A stretch of 34,529 bases of DNA from Chloroflexaceae bacterium. Its GTDB lineage: Bacteria; Chloroflexota; Chloroflexia; Chloroflexales; Chloroflexaceae. The notes beneath the pieces were generated by a model. That model saw only the letters and a program-made list of their open reading frames with translations. It was not told the DNA's origin and made no database searches. The stretch spans positions 1 to 34,529 of the forward strand of contig JAAUSY010000026.1 of NCBI GenBank assembly GCA_012032475.1, written 5' to 3'. Positions 27,001 to 34,529 of the stretch are shown piece by piece. Position numbers and translations under genes: made by a program. Positions within the stretch are counted from its first letter, which is position 1. Each line of letters begins with the position of its first letter.

Positions 27001-27534
27001 CTTATTACTGAGGTTGCAGGGCGTATCCGCGATGCCTTCGGTGCAGCGGCAAGTGACCCGCCTGCCCTACACAAGGAACTGACCGCTCGCTGCCAGCACA
27101 TCCTCCCCGTGACCTCGGACCATGAGCTTCGTGCCCTGGGAGTGCGCCTGGAGACCGCAAACGAGGGAGATGCCTGGATTGAAAGCGTCGGGGCGCTGGT
27201 GGCTCGCAAGCCAGTGACAGCCTGGCGCGACGACGACCGTACGCAGTTTGACCTGCACATCATTGACCTGGGACATCGTTTTTGCCAGACCGAACGAGTG
27301 GCTGCGATTCTTCGCAACCAGCAAGCCCCCGACCCGCCACCAGCAGGTTCCAGCGATACGCCAGAAGTGCAACCTGCCGCGTCGCGCCACCCTGGTATGC
27401 ACACCCTCCATCAGAAGATGGAGCAAATGCTGGAAGAACAAGGTCCAGAGTTGACGGACCAACAGCGAGTGCAGGTGCTCTGGGAGATCTTGTCACCCCT
27501 GATTGAACGAACGACAGGAGAAACACCGCTATGA
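24081..27534 (+). CDS. sspC: SspC-like large P-loop ATPase, frameshifted
   Basis: Corrected length is about 1,150 residues. The first frame runs to ~25140 and the rest reads in +1 to 27534; one extra base near 25140 joins NERSLFSFLTS to EEPWGLQDFL. Walker A is GVYGTGKS (66-73) and Walker B LLIIDELGQYL (185-195, Asp189), both intact, followed by a segment typical of large P-loop ATPases (TILHQAF). The remaining ~800 residues are helical with no known catalytic motif. In Ssp systems SspC is an ATPase needed for DNA phosphorothioation, probably acting with SspB and SspD on DNA. It is coupled by ATGA overlaps to both neighbours (24081-24084 and 27531-27534). If the indel is real, the product ends after ~415 residues and the system would be inactive. 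Confidence 0.8.
25137..25147 (+). other. Frameshift site in sspC
   Basis: Codon AGT 25137-25139 is followed by one surplus base (c25140), after which GAG GAA CCC TGG restores the conserved-looking EEPWGLQDFL. Both flanking frames are long and open, which supports a single indel. Confidence 0.75.
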
Positions 27535-27794
27535 GTGTGATAGGCTATGACATTGGAGGAATTCCGTATTGTCCAGGATGTGCATCAACATGGAACTTGA
27601 AGCGACAGATATTCTATGACGTACTGCTGAAAGAAACCGTACCACTTCCAGAACCGTTGCGGAAGAACGACCTGTGGGACCAAGATAGGCAGTGTATTGG
27701 GTGTGGCAGATTGCTTCGTGACTGGGAGCATCTGCATCTGGATGATCTCTGGAAACAGGAACGAACACAACAGGAAGCCGAGGCATCTCTATGA
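27531..27794 (+). CDS. Small two-CxxC (zinc-ribbon-like) protein in the ssp-like operon
   Basis: 87 residues. It starts at ATG 27531 in an ATGA overlap with the ATPase gene and ends in a second ATGA overlap with the PAPS-reductase gene, so it is clearly an operon member and not a chance frame. Two cysteine pairs, CPGC (residues 14-17) and CIGC (55-58), are about 38 residues apart and could form one zinc site; a third motif is absent. The C-terminus is acidic and helical (HLDDLWKQERTQQEAEASL). I do not recognise the family, and it is not one of the described SspA-E proteins. A DNA-binding adaptor or sulfur-relay helper are both possible; neither is shown. Confidence 0.75.
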   Translation: MSVIGYDIGGIPYCPGCASTWNLKRQIFYDVLLKETVPLPEPLRKNDLWDQDRQCIGCGRLLRDWEHLHLDDLWKQERTQQEAEASL

Positions 27795-28624
27795 CGAACA
27801 CCAACACTCTGCCCACCGACTGGGCCACCCGACCGGGCCGCCATATCGTCAGTTTGAGCGGCGGCAAGGATAGCACGGCGCTTGCCATCTACCTGCGGGA
27901 TTTCATCCCACAGCTTGAGTATGTCTTCTGCGATACGCACAAGGAATTGCCAGAGACCTACGACTACCTGAAACGGCTGGAAGCCTACCTTCAGCACCCG
28001 ATTGTCTCCCTCAACGCCAGCCGGGGGTTCGACCACTGGCTCGATATGTACAACGGGATGCTGCCCTCAAAGCAGGTGCGCTGGTGCACGCGCAAGCTCA
28101 AGATTGAGCCGTTTGAAGCCTACGTTGGCAATGAGCCGGTCTGGAACTACCTCGGTATCCGCGCCGATGAAAATCGCAAGGCGTATGTTTCGACAAAGCC
28201 CACCATCACAGCGGTCTACCCGTTCAAGGAGCACGGTCTCGTCCTCAGCGACATTGAGCGCATCCTGGAGGAGAGTGGGATGGGCCTGCCTGACTACTAC
28301 GAGTGGCGCACCCGCAGCGGGTGTTATTTCTGCTTTTTCCAGCGCACGGGCGAGTGGATTGGTTTGAAGGAGCAGCACCCGCACCTCTACGAGTTGGCGA
28401 AGGACTACGAGCGTGAAAAAGGAGGCGAGCACTATACCTGGCGCGACCGGGAAAGTCTGGCAGAGCTTGAACGACCAGAGCGCATGGAGCAGGCGAGGCG
28501 GGAACATCAGCAGCGCTTGGAGGAGGAAAAGCGCCGTCGTCCGGGCCGCACGCTGATTGAGTTGCAGGCGGCGGCACTGGACGCGGAGGATGATACAGTG
28601 GGGTGTCAGGTGTGTCATTTGTGA
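27791..28624 (+). CDS. sspD: SspD/DndC-like PAPS reductase-family ATP pyrophosphatase
   Basis: 277 residues. The PP-loop motif SGGKDS (residues 23-28) starts an adenine-nucleotide alpha-hydrolase domain, followed by VFCDTHKELPETYDYL, CTRKLK (~98-103) and GCYFCFFQR, whose cysteines suggest an Fe-S or sulfur-transfer site as in DndC. A charged helix (EHQQRLEEEKRRRPGRTL) and a final CQVC pair close the protein. In phosphorothioation systems this protein activates the DNA backbone with ATP and takes sulfur from a cysteine desulfurase. No desulfurase gene is in the window, so it may use a housekeeping IscS. It is last in the operon and separated by only 33 bases from a converging CRISPR gene, with only a weak AGGAG/CTCCT hairpin between them. 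Confidence 0.87.
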   Translation: MTNTNTLPTDWATRPGRHIVSLSGGKDSTALAIYLRDFIPQLEYVFCDTHKELPETYDYLKRLEAYLQHPIVSLNASRGFDHWLDMYNGMLPSKQVRWCTRKLKIEPFEAYVGNEPVWNYLGIRADENRKAYVSTKPTITAVYPFKEHGLVLSDIERILEESGMGLPDYYEWRTRSGCYFCFFQRTGEWIGLKEQHPHLYELAKDYEREKGGEHYTWRDRESLAELERPERMEQARREHQQRLEEEKRRRPGRTLIELQAAALDAEDDTVGCQVCHL

Positions 28625-28657
28625 GGTGGCATGTTCTCAAGGAGCAAGTATGAACTC

Positions 28658-29551
28658 CTATATACAACACTCCCAGACACCATGCGTGCCAATCTTGAAG
28701 GTAAGCGTATCAGCAGGTGTCACCACCCTGGCACCGGGCGCAAAGCACACGCCATTACAGACTACGTACTGACCGACCCGGTTGTGTGCTGCTTCCATGG
28801 CCTGCCATTCACGACCGACCAGGGGTTCCACTTCACCCCATGCCTGGAGATGGTCTATCCTGGTATGCGCCAGTAATCGCCCTTCGCCCTTCAAGCGGAT
28901 TGTGGGACGTGTGTTGTTCAAATCAACGTGCTCCACATCATCAGAAAACAGCCTCATGGTTGAGCAGAGGATACACTCCTGTTGTTCGAGGCGTCCCCAT
29001 CCGTAGGTTCGTTCGCCACCCACCTGGAGGCGCTGAAGCGCGAGATTGATGGAACTTTGGTGGTCATTCATATCACAGTGAACAAACAGGTAGCCCACGA
29101 GATAGACCGTCTCTCCGGTATCTATGGTCGCGGGTGAGAGAAATTCAATCTCGTGCAATGTCCCCTCGGTCGCTGATTGAGCGGGATACGTCAGGGCCGT
29201 GCTGGCATAGCTGCTGAGGAAGCAGTGAGCAAAACTACCAGCAGATGGTTCCTTCCAGGGCCAGGCAACGATGTATGATAATGAGCCATTTGTTGGTTCT
29301 TTCCATAGTGCAGGATAGAAATAGGTGAATGCCAACTGTTCATGTACCCAATCACCGGTTTTGCGATAATCAGTGGCATGGGCTGTTCGCCGCTGCGTAG
29401 CTGCGCGGTCGCGGGTCAGACGCATCGTCAGTGCCCCCCACAGGCTGCGTCCCGTTGCATACGGTCGGGTACGTTGCACGTTGCCAACTTTATTCCACCC
29501 GATGTGCAGCGGCGAACGCACACGAAAGACTACCTGATACATGTGCCACAT
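28658..29551 (-). CDS. CRISPR type III RAMP-family subunit
   Basis: 297 residues. It starts at 29551 in a TAATG overlap with the small-subunit gene upstream and is the last visible gene of the minus-strand CRISPR operon. The N-terminus (VFRVRSPLHIGW, then TGRSLWGALTMRLTR) and the glycine-rich loop QVGGERTYGWGRL near residue 186 are classic RAMP features of Cas5/Cas7-type proteins that bind crRNA in the effector complex. I cannot decide between a Cmr6-, Cmr1- or Cas5-like role from pattern alone. No catalytic residue is evident. It likely caps or extends the backbone formed by the Cmr4-like subunit. Confidence 0.75.
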   Translation of the reverse strand: MWHMYQVVFRVRSPLHIGWNKVGNVQRTRPYATGRSLWGALTMRLTRDRAATQRRTAHATDYRKTGDWVHEQLAFTYFYPALWKEPTNGSLSYIVAWPWKEPSAGSFAHCFLSSYASTALTYPAQSATEGTLHEIEFLSPATIDTGETVYLVGYLFVHCDMNDHQSSINLALQRLQVGGERTYGWGRLEQQECILCSTMRLFSDDVEHVDLNNTRPTIRLKGEGRLLAHTRIDHLQAWGEVEPLVGREWQAMEAAHNRVGQYVVCNGVCFAPGARVVTPADTLTFKIGTHGVWECCI

Positions 29552-30030
29552 TACGGTTTGCCTCCCTGTTCACGTTGAGATGAGGAGGAAGGGATATCCG
29601 AGCGGGCTTTTGCTCCGTATCGCGCATAGATAAGCATTTGCTCAAGAACCTCCTTCGCCAGCAACAGGCGTTCCAGGTTTTGCGTCACATGCTCGGAAAT
29701 ATCTTTGAGAATCTGCTGCGGATCAGGTTTATTGCCATCTCCAGCAGACACATCGCATATTAGCTTCTTAAGCAGGGTGAGCATCTGGGTGACAATGACC
29801 CCCATAATGAAAGATTCACTTCCCCCACCATCGTCCCTCTTCACCCGCGAAAGCCCAAACAGGAAGCAGGCATAGACCCCGTTTTCTTGAAGTATGCCCA
29901 ACGCCTTGGTGACAGCATTCTCAACCTCAGTAGCTTTCTCGATCTTTCCGGTCTCTTCAATAACCTTCTGGGCATAGGTAGCCGCCAGATAATCCAGGTT
30001 GAGCAATTTGTCTGGTGTCACTGTTGTCAT
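29551..30030 (-). CDS. cmr5: Cmr5-like small subunit (Cas11 group)
   Basis: 159 residues from ATG at 30030, with GGAGG 7 bases upstream; an upstream in-frame extension inside the neighbouring gene is not needed. TAATG overlaps join it to both neighbours. The protein is almost entirely helical. NLDYLAATYAQKVIEE and AVTKALGILQENGVYACFLF resemble the Cmr5 pattern of an N-terminal helix followed by a mid-protein ENG segment. Length fits a type III small subunit, which lines the effector complex and contacts the target strand. A roughly 35-residue insert (RVKRDDGGGSES onward) and a tail ending SSSSQREQGGKP are longer than in compact Cmr5 proteins. Assignment relies on position as much as on sequence. 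Confidence 0.65.
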   Translation of the reverse strand: MTTVTPDKLLNLDYLAATYAQKVIEETGKIEKATEVENAVTKALGILQENGVYACFLFGLSRVKRDDGGGSESFIMGVIVTQMLTLLKKLICDVSAGDGNKPDPQQILKDISEHVTQNLERLLLAKEVLEQMLIYARYGAKARSDIPSSSSQREQGGKP

Positions 30031-30992
30031 TATTGTACCTCCCATGTCCCAACTACGGCCAACCGACCAAAGCCGCGGGTGCCCATCCCACCAACGCCAA
30101 GCCATTCGATCATCCGCAGACCGGCATCAACAACGTCCATTGCATTTTGCCATTCTTGACCACCTGGTATTGGATTGTTCCTGTCGGTTGTGGTTGTACT
30201 GGGAAATGTCCCCCGATAATCATCCACGATGACATCCATGGTGAGAAAGGTTGCGCGGGGAAGAGCTTCATAGGTAAAGAGTGCTCTTTCTTTTGCCGCA
30301 CCACGCTCCGGGTCAATGCTCACCGAAGTACGCACTTCCAGGTTGCTGTTGACCACATGGCTGAACAACGACGGATGCACCACCACAATGCGCTCCTTGA
30401 TAGCTTCCCATCGTTGCATAGCACTTTTGTTGCCTGGAGGAGTAATCTCTACCTTGCCATGCCCTGCGGTGTTCAACATAAGCCAGCCCAGGTTCAGCGC
30501 CTCAGTGCGTTCCCAGGTACACCAGACCTGATCAACTGGTGGTTCTCCGGGAGGATTATTGCCTAGAGTGAAACCAGCATCTTCGAGCCGGTGTCTGGTA
30601 CTGACCCACACCGGTCCGTACATCGAGTGGACTGGAAAAAGCAGGACCGCAGCATCGGAGACATTCACAACACCGGAGTAGCCTTTTCTTTCCTCCTTAC
30701 CGTCCGAGTTTTGCTCTTCCTTCTGGAGATAGCCAAAGGTATAACATACGGGATTGGTAGCAGGTTGCTTTATTTCATCGTGAGTCTGGCCTGCTGCGCC
30801 AGGGGTTTCATACAGCCGTGCGGCATAGGAACGGGCCGCGCCGTGCAAACTGGTACCGGGAATCTTTGGAATGCGGGTGCCTGGTTCGCGCACAATGCTG
30901 TTGTCCACGCGCCCCAGGCGGTAGCCGCCGGTGCCAATATGCACCGGGTCGGTCGTCATCAGTAGATAACGGTGACATTCATAGGGTTTCAT
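30030..30992 (-). CDS. cmr4: Cmr4 (Cas7-type RAMP backbone subunit)
   Basis: 320 residues. ATG at 30992 is chosen because AGGAG lies about 9 bases upstream and the RAMP fold begins there (MKPYECHRYLLMTTDPVHIG). The open frame extends to 31139 but overlaps Cas10 in a different frame. HIGTGG, RVDNSIVRE and KIPGTSLHGAARSYAARL are diagnostic of Cmr4/Csm3-type Cas7 proteins, and a C-terminal glycine-rich loop GVGGMGTRGFGRL is present. Asp30 in RVDNS matches the catalytic aspartate used by Cmr4/Csm3 to cut target RNA, so RNase activity of the backbone is probably retained. Its TAA overlaps the ATG of the small-subunit gene. Confidence 0.88.
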   Translation of the reverse strand: MKPYECHRYLLMTTDPVHIGTGGYRLGRVDNSIVREPGTRIPKIPGTSLHGAARSYAARLYETPGAAGQTHDEIKQPATNPVCYTFGYLQKEEQNSDGKEERKGYSGVVNVSDAAVLLFPVHSMYGPVWVSTRHRLEDAGFTLGNNPPGEPPVDQVWCTWERTEALNLGWLMLNTAGHGKVEITPPGNKSAMQRWEAIKERIVVVHPSLFSHVVNSNLEVRTSVSIDPERGAAKERALFTYEALPRATFLTMDVIVDDYRGTFPSTTTTDRNNPIPGGQEWQNAMDVVDAGLRMIEWLGVGGMGTRGFGRLAVVGTWEVQ

Positions 30993-31009
30993 CAGTCGGT
31001 TACTCCTGT

Positions 31010-34000
31010 TTATCCTTCCTCTTTCAAAATGTGGTGGTGCAGTTCTGCCAGGTCCGCCAGCTCGCCGCGCACCCCGGCTTCGATGAGCAAGTCTTTGCTT
31101 CTGGCATCTATCTTGCACCAGGGGTGGGACCTCGGCCATTCGGCCCCTGCCAACGTATTTTCGACAATCATCTTTCGGAAGGTCTGGTCTGTCCAGTGAT
31201 CGTCTGTTTTATCCGCTCCGTACCAGAGTTCGCGGGTGGCTTCGATGGTGTGGATGATCTGGTGGCGTTGTGCGGGCTTGAGGTGCTGCATGTGGTGCCA
31301 GATGGTGTTGAGACGTCCCAGGTCATCCAGCAGGAAAGGTCGGGTGGGTTGGTTGAGACGCCGTCCGTTCTCGTCGTAGGCAATATGAAAGCGCCGTGCA
31401 GTGGTGTCGAGAAACTCGAAGTCGAAGCGGGAGGGGCGGATGTAGACTGTTTGTCGTGGTTGAAGATCATCTACCGATACAAAAGACGGGTACAATGCGG
31501 GTTCATTGGTCGGGTCTGTTATCAAGAGATTGCAATACCATTTGTCCGGGGTGCTTCCATCCCCCATCTGTTCTGGATATTTCCAGTCAAATGCGCAGTC
31601 ATGGCGCTCAAAATAAACATACCGGTGGGGTTGTGGACAAACGTTCCATGACTCCCACCCACTCGGCATCTTGAGCATTCTTTTCCCGGCATCAAGCACT
31701 GTTTGTATAGGTGTGCGACGGGTTGCAAAGATGATACCCACATGCAACGGTAAGCGATCCCGCACCCGTGCCATCTCGCTGTCATACTTCTCTTTGATCC
31801 CTTGCAGGACATCCAGTGCTCTATCAGCCGGAACCAGTGCCATGAATATTGCTGGCTCCGTTACCACTGGAATGAATGGCGAAAACGGGTCATTACCTAC
31901 AACCTGACAACCTTCCGCAGCAGGTGTTTTTTCTTGTTCCAGTTCCAGATAGCCACCAGATTCATAGATGTTCAGGGTCCCTTTTATTATCTCCTGCTCG
32001 AACAAAGCAAGAAGTTGATCCTCTTGTTGGCATCGCTTACGTTCTATCCCAAGCAACTTTGCACAATAGTGCAGATTGGCGGTAGTCCAGAACACCCCTC
32101 TGTCAGTATCCCAACATACTCCCATTCGTAACCCTCTGACCACCAGTTCATAAGTATGATAGCCACCAAGCGATTTCTTCAACTCGGTTGCGTTCACAGG
32201 TTGTATCTTCAAGCGCAATCGCTTCGAACTGTGCAAAGTTTCTGGTATGGTCTTCCGTTGTACGTCGTCCCAAAAGGTGTGGGTGGTTTCCCAACAACGC
32301 TGGATACGGGCAAATGATGGCGATTTCTGCAACGTTGGAATAAGCCTGCCATTGAGCCATCCGTCAAGCACAAAGCGCCCAACGACCAACGCAAAGCGCC
32401 CATTATTATCAGCTATTTCGTCAATCCAGATGGTACGCTCGAATGCATCGTCTTTGTTTTTTGCCCAATCCTCTGCCCGCCATTCACGACGGTCGAGACA
32501 CACCCGGCAGATATTCCGTTGAGTCGCTTTCTCCTGGGTAGCCCAGGGATTCAAGCCCAATGACTGTTCGGCCTGACTTCCCTGAGTAGGATATCCTATC
32601 GGACGGACTCCACAGACTGTACATATCGGCGCATTATCAGGTCGCTGTTCTGTCCACCAGGTCATGGCCTGCTGTGCATCAAGGTTTCTGGTACCATAAC
32701 GGTTGGTCAGTATGTCCGCCAATTCTATCTGTTTGCCTTGATACGGAGCACTTACCTTGATCTCTGGCGTTAGTTCGCCGCTGATACCTGCCCCATCAAA
32801 CTTGTTCCGCAGAAGATGCTCAAGTGAGGTACCACTGCTGTCTTGCAGCGTGAGGAGTTGGTCATAATCCGCCACGATAAACACACTGCCGTGCTCATCG
32901 CGATAGACCTCGTTGCCAAGGGGATACTCCACTTCCAACAAATCGCGCACTGCCTCCAGACCCTTTTGCAATGCGTTTCGGCGTGCAAGCATATCGGGGA
33001 CATGATGTGACTGTGACCAGAACGACAATCCATCGAAGGAGACGGAGAGGAGTCGCCAACGCGCATCTGCCACTGAAGGTATGGCTCTGTTAAGAACAAT
33101 AGAAGATGCACAACTTTTGAAGAGTGCTGCAATCGAGGATGCATAGTTCCAGAGCGTAATCTCATTCCAGGGCCACTGGGTGTCACTTAATGCATCCTTG
33201 AGATATTTTTGTGCAGTGCTGACAAATGAAGAGCGCCCTTCCATGAGATTTGACCCGGTTGACAGAGCAGCATCAACTACTTTCCGTCGGTGTTCTGCCA
33301 TATCCCAGAGCGCAGGCGACCTGTGCTCAAATCCAAACGCGGTTGTTAGCATCAAGTGCCCCCAGGTTCCAGACTCACCGCCGGTACTTTTGTCTTTTTC
33401 TGTACCTGATATTTCACCGTGTGAGAGGATAAGGAGTGCTGGTATACGAGTCGCATACTGTGGCTTTAACCAACGCCTGAGTGTTGATACACGCTGATAG
33501 TCAGCGTCACCTGGTTTATAGAAAAACTCATCCCAGAACAAGGTAAGAAGATTGGCAAACGACCAGATTTCGTCACCAAGTTCTATAGTAATACCTTGAA
33601 GCTGTTGCTCAAAACTCGATTGCTCCCGCTTTTCAATTGCATATATGTTATTAAGTTTATTCTGAACACTTTGCTTTTGCGCCTTTAGTTCCTGGAGTTT
33701 CCTGCCCAAAGCAGGTTTATCTGGGGTATCGGGCTGTCTCAATTTGTTATTGAGATCGGTGATTTCTTGCTCTATTTGCTGTAATAGTTGGTGCTCCTGT
33801 GCTCTCTCGACAGCCCGGCAAGAATATAACGGACCGTTGCTATCTGAAAACCTGGAGAGTTCACGCAGTGAATCATCAACCTCTCTCACTATGAAAGGGT
33901 GATTTTTACTGTGGGTATCAAAATCAGCTATGAGTGCCTGAAGGTTTTGCTGCTCTGCTTCTGACCATAGTGGCAAAGCTGCCACGCTTTGTCGAAACGT

Positions 34001-34255
34001 CTGCTTATCATTCCAGTGTGCCCGAAAGATGCCTGACATTTCAGGGATGAACATTTCCGGGTCTGGAGCAGCAAAACGCTTGAAAACATAGTTGGATATT
34101 TCAGAATGGTGCTGTTGTATATCAGCGGATGCACTACCACTTGCCGCCTCCCCAATAAAATTCACATCCAGCTTCCCCAGATTATGCAACAATGCCGCCA
34201 TCTCCGCTTTGAGTATTTCCTTCCGCGCATCAGCAAGCGCTTGCAGTGTTGTCAT
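31010..34255 (-). CDS. cas10: Cas10-family protein, type III-C-like (Csx11/MTH326-like), HD and cyclase motifs degenerate
   Basis: 1,081 residues from ATG 34255. The N-terminal LLHNLGKLD (24-30) stands where active Cas10 has HD: His24 is kept, Asp is replaced by Asn25. A charged coiled-coil insert lies at ~160-220. A treble-clef zinc site is visible as CTVCG (~541) and CRVCLDRR (~582). In the second palm domain the expected GGDD is replaced by EPAI at 800-803, just before the conserved-looking MALVPADRALDVL. This fits an inactive cyclase as described for subtype III-C, so no cyclic-oligoadenylate production is expected. It starts in an ATGA overlap with an upstream gene and is followed by cmr4 18 bases away. 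Subtype is inferred from the missing GGDD and the Cmr-type partners. Confidence 0.85.
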   Translation of the reverse strand: MTTLQALADARKEILKAEMAALLHNLGKLDVNFIGEAASGSASADIQQHHSEISNYVFKRFAAPDPEMFIPEMSGIFRAHWNDKQTFRQSVAALPLWSEAEQQNLQALIADFDTHSKNHPFIVREVDDSLRELSRFSDSNGPLYSCRAVERAQEHQLLQQIEQEITDLNNKLRQPDTPDKPALGRKLQELKAQKQSVQNKLNNIYAIEKREQSSFEQQLQGITIELGDEIWSFANLLTLFWDEFFYKPGDADYQRVSTLRRWLKPQYATRIPALLILSHGEISGTEKDKSTGGESGTWGHLMLTTAFGFEHRSPALWDMAEHRRKVVDAALSTGSNLMEGRSSFVSTAQKYLKDALSDTQWPWNEITLWNYASSIAALFKSCASSIVLNRAIPSVADARWRLLSVSFDGLSFWSQSHHVPDMLARRNALQKGLEAVRDLLEVEYPLGNEVYRDEHGSVFIVADYDQLLTLQDSSGTSLEHLLRNKFDGAGISGELTPEIKVSAPYQGKQIELADILTNRYGTRNLDAQQAMTWWTEQRPDNAPICTVCGVRPIGYPTQGSQAEQSLGLNPWATQEKATQRNICRVCLDRREWRAEDWAKNKDDAFERTIWIDEIADNNGRFALVVGRFVLDGWLNGRLIPTLQKSPSFARIQRCWETTHTFWDDVQRKTIPETLHSSKRLRLKIQPVNATELKKSLGGYHTYELVVRGLRMGVCWDTDRGVFWTTANLHYCAKLLGIERKRCQQEDQLLALFEQEIIKGTLNIYESGGYLELEQEKTPAAEGCQVVGNDPFSPFIPVVTEPAIFMALVPADRALDVLQGIKEKYDSEMARVRDRLPLHVGIIFATRRTPIQTVLDAGKRMLKMPSGWESWNVCPQPHRYVYFERHDCAFDWKYPEQMGDGSTPDKWYCNLLITDPTNEPALYPSFVSVDDLQPRQTVYIRPSRFDFEFLDTTARRFHIAYDENGRRLNQPTRPFLLDDLGRLNTIWHHMQHLKPAQRHQIIHTIEATRELWYGADKTDDHWTDQTFRKMIVENTLAGAEWPRSHPWCKIDARSKDLLIEAGVRGELADLAELHHHILKEEG

Positions 34256-34529
34256 CTCTCACCCTCCTCCTGTTTTAGCAACGCTGCTACCTGTCCAGTC
34301 AGTTCTGTCAACTCGCTCAACCTCTCGAAAGGGTAGGCTGTTGTTGTAGGAAGGGGTTTTGGTGCAGGTGCAGGCTCCGGGGTAGCCTGTTGCTGCTGCC
34401 AGAAATCACGCCCTTCGCGTTCCCACCATTTCTTTGCTTTCTCATAGAACTGTTTTTCGCTTTTGGTGTACTTTTCCCCTGCCGTTCAACGCTGGCTTGA
34501 TAATCCGCTTCAGACTTCAAGCTGCCATC
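34252..34529 (-). CDS. Partial gene upstream of cas10, C-terminal end only, one frame break
   Basis: The gene runs off the right edge. Its last ~75 codons read GEKYTKSEKQFYEKAKKW, a Q/P-rich linker (QQQQATPEPAPAPKPLP) and a final helix ending LLKQEEGER, with TGA 34252-34254 overlapping the cas10 ATG. Going upstream, this frame hits a stop just before the C run 34476-34479 (plus-strand), while the adjacent frame continues as SEADYQASVERQ. One missing base in that run would join them. It is likely another subunit of the type III effector or an operon-linked accessory, but the visible part carries no diagnostic motif. Confidence 0.5.

Noticed and set aside
28636-28662. Bidirectional terminator between sspD and the RAMP gene
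   Set aside because: Only a 5-bp AGGAG/CTCCT stem and no T tract, so not supportable.

Overview
The window reads as a high-GC bacterial chromosome fragment, most likely Chloroflexota (Anaerolineae/Caldilineae/Ardenticatenia-like). The reasons are the sigma/anti-sigma plus CHAT gene pair, the very large secreted proteins with LVIVD propeller repeats, the shared C-terminal ending [YF]LP[LI][VI][VI]R on two exported proteins, and a type III-C-like CRISPR effector. This assignment is inference; no rRNA or housekeeping marker is present. At least five single-base indels interrupt otherwise clean reading frames (near 75, 7508-7513, 7661-7663, 25140 and 34476-34479). Three lie in or next to G/C runs, so assembly error is as plausible as real decay.

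Left part (1-16951): the tail of an AAA-ATPase/PD-(D/E)XK nuclease, a 317-base intergenic region with a structured element, then a co-directional set. This set is a sigma-like factor fused to a zinc-binding anti-sigma domain, an overlapping TPR-CHAT protein (caspase-like, His819/Cys860), a secreted beta-propeller protein with a peptidase C25 (gingipain-like) domain, and a 1,854-residue secreted glycoside-hydrolase-like protein. Two clan-CD type proteases, one cytoplasmic and one exported, next to a self-contained sigma/anti-sigma switch is the most unusual arrangement here.

Middle part (17097-23039): an AT-richer region with a 1,566-residue SF1 helicase carrying a RelE/ParE-like N-terminus and a long helical repeat tail, a divergent-side PD-(D/E)XK nuclease, and a double-HTH XRE regulator preceded by a second copy of the structured element.

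Right part (23100-34529): a defence island. A four-gene operon with three ATGA overlaps encodes a DUF4007 protein (SspB-like), a large P-loop ATPase (SspC-like, frameshifted), a small two-CxxC protein not recognised as a standard Ssp component, and a PAPS-reductase-family protein (SspD/DndC-like). This is a DNA phosphorothioation cluster without a visible SspA or SspE. Converging on it from the minus strand is a type III CRISPR effector operon: a gene running off the window edge, a Cas10 with HN in place of HD and EPAI in place of GGDD, Cmr4, a Cmr5-like small subunit and a further RAMP. No CRISPR array, tRNA, rRNA, transposase or integrase was seen.
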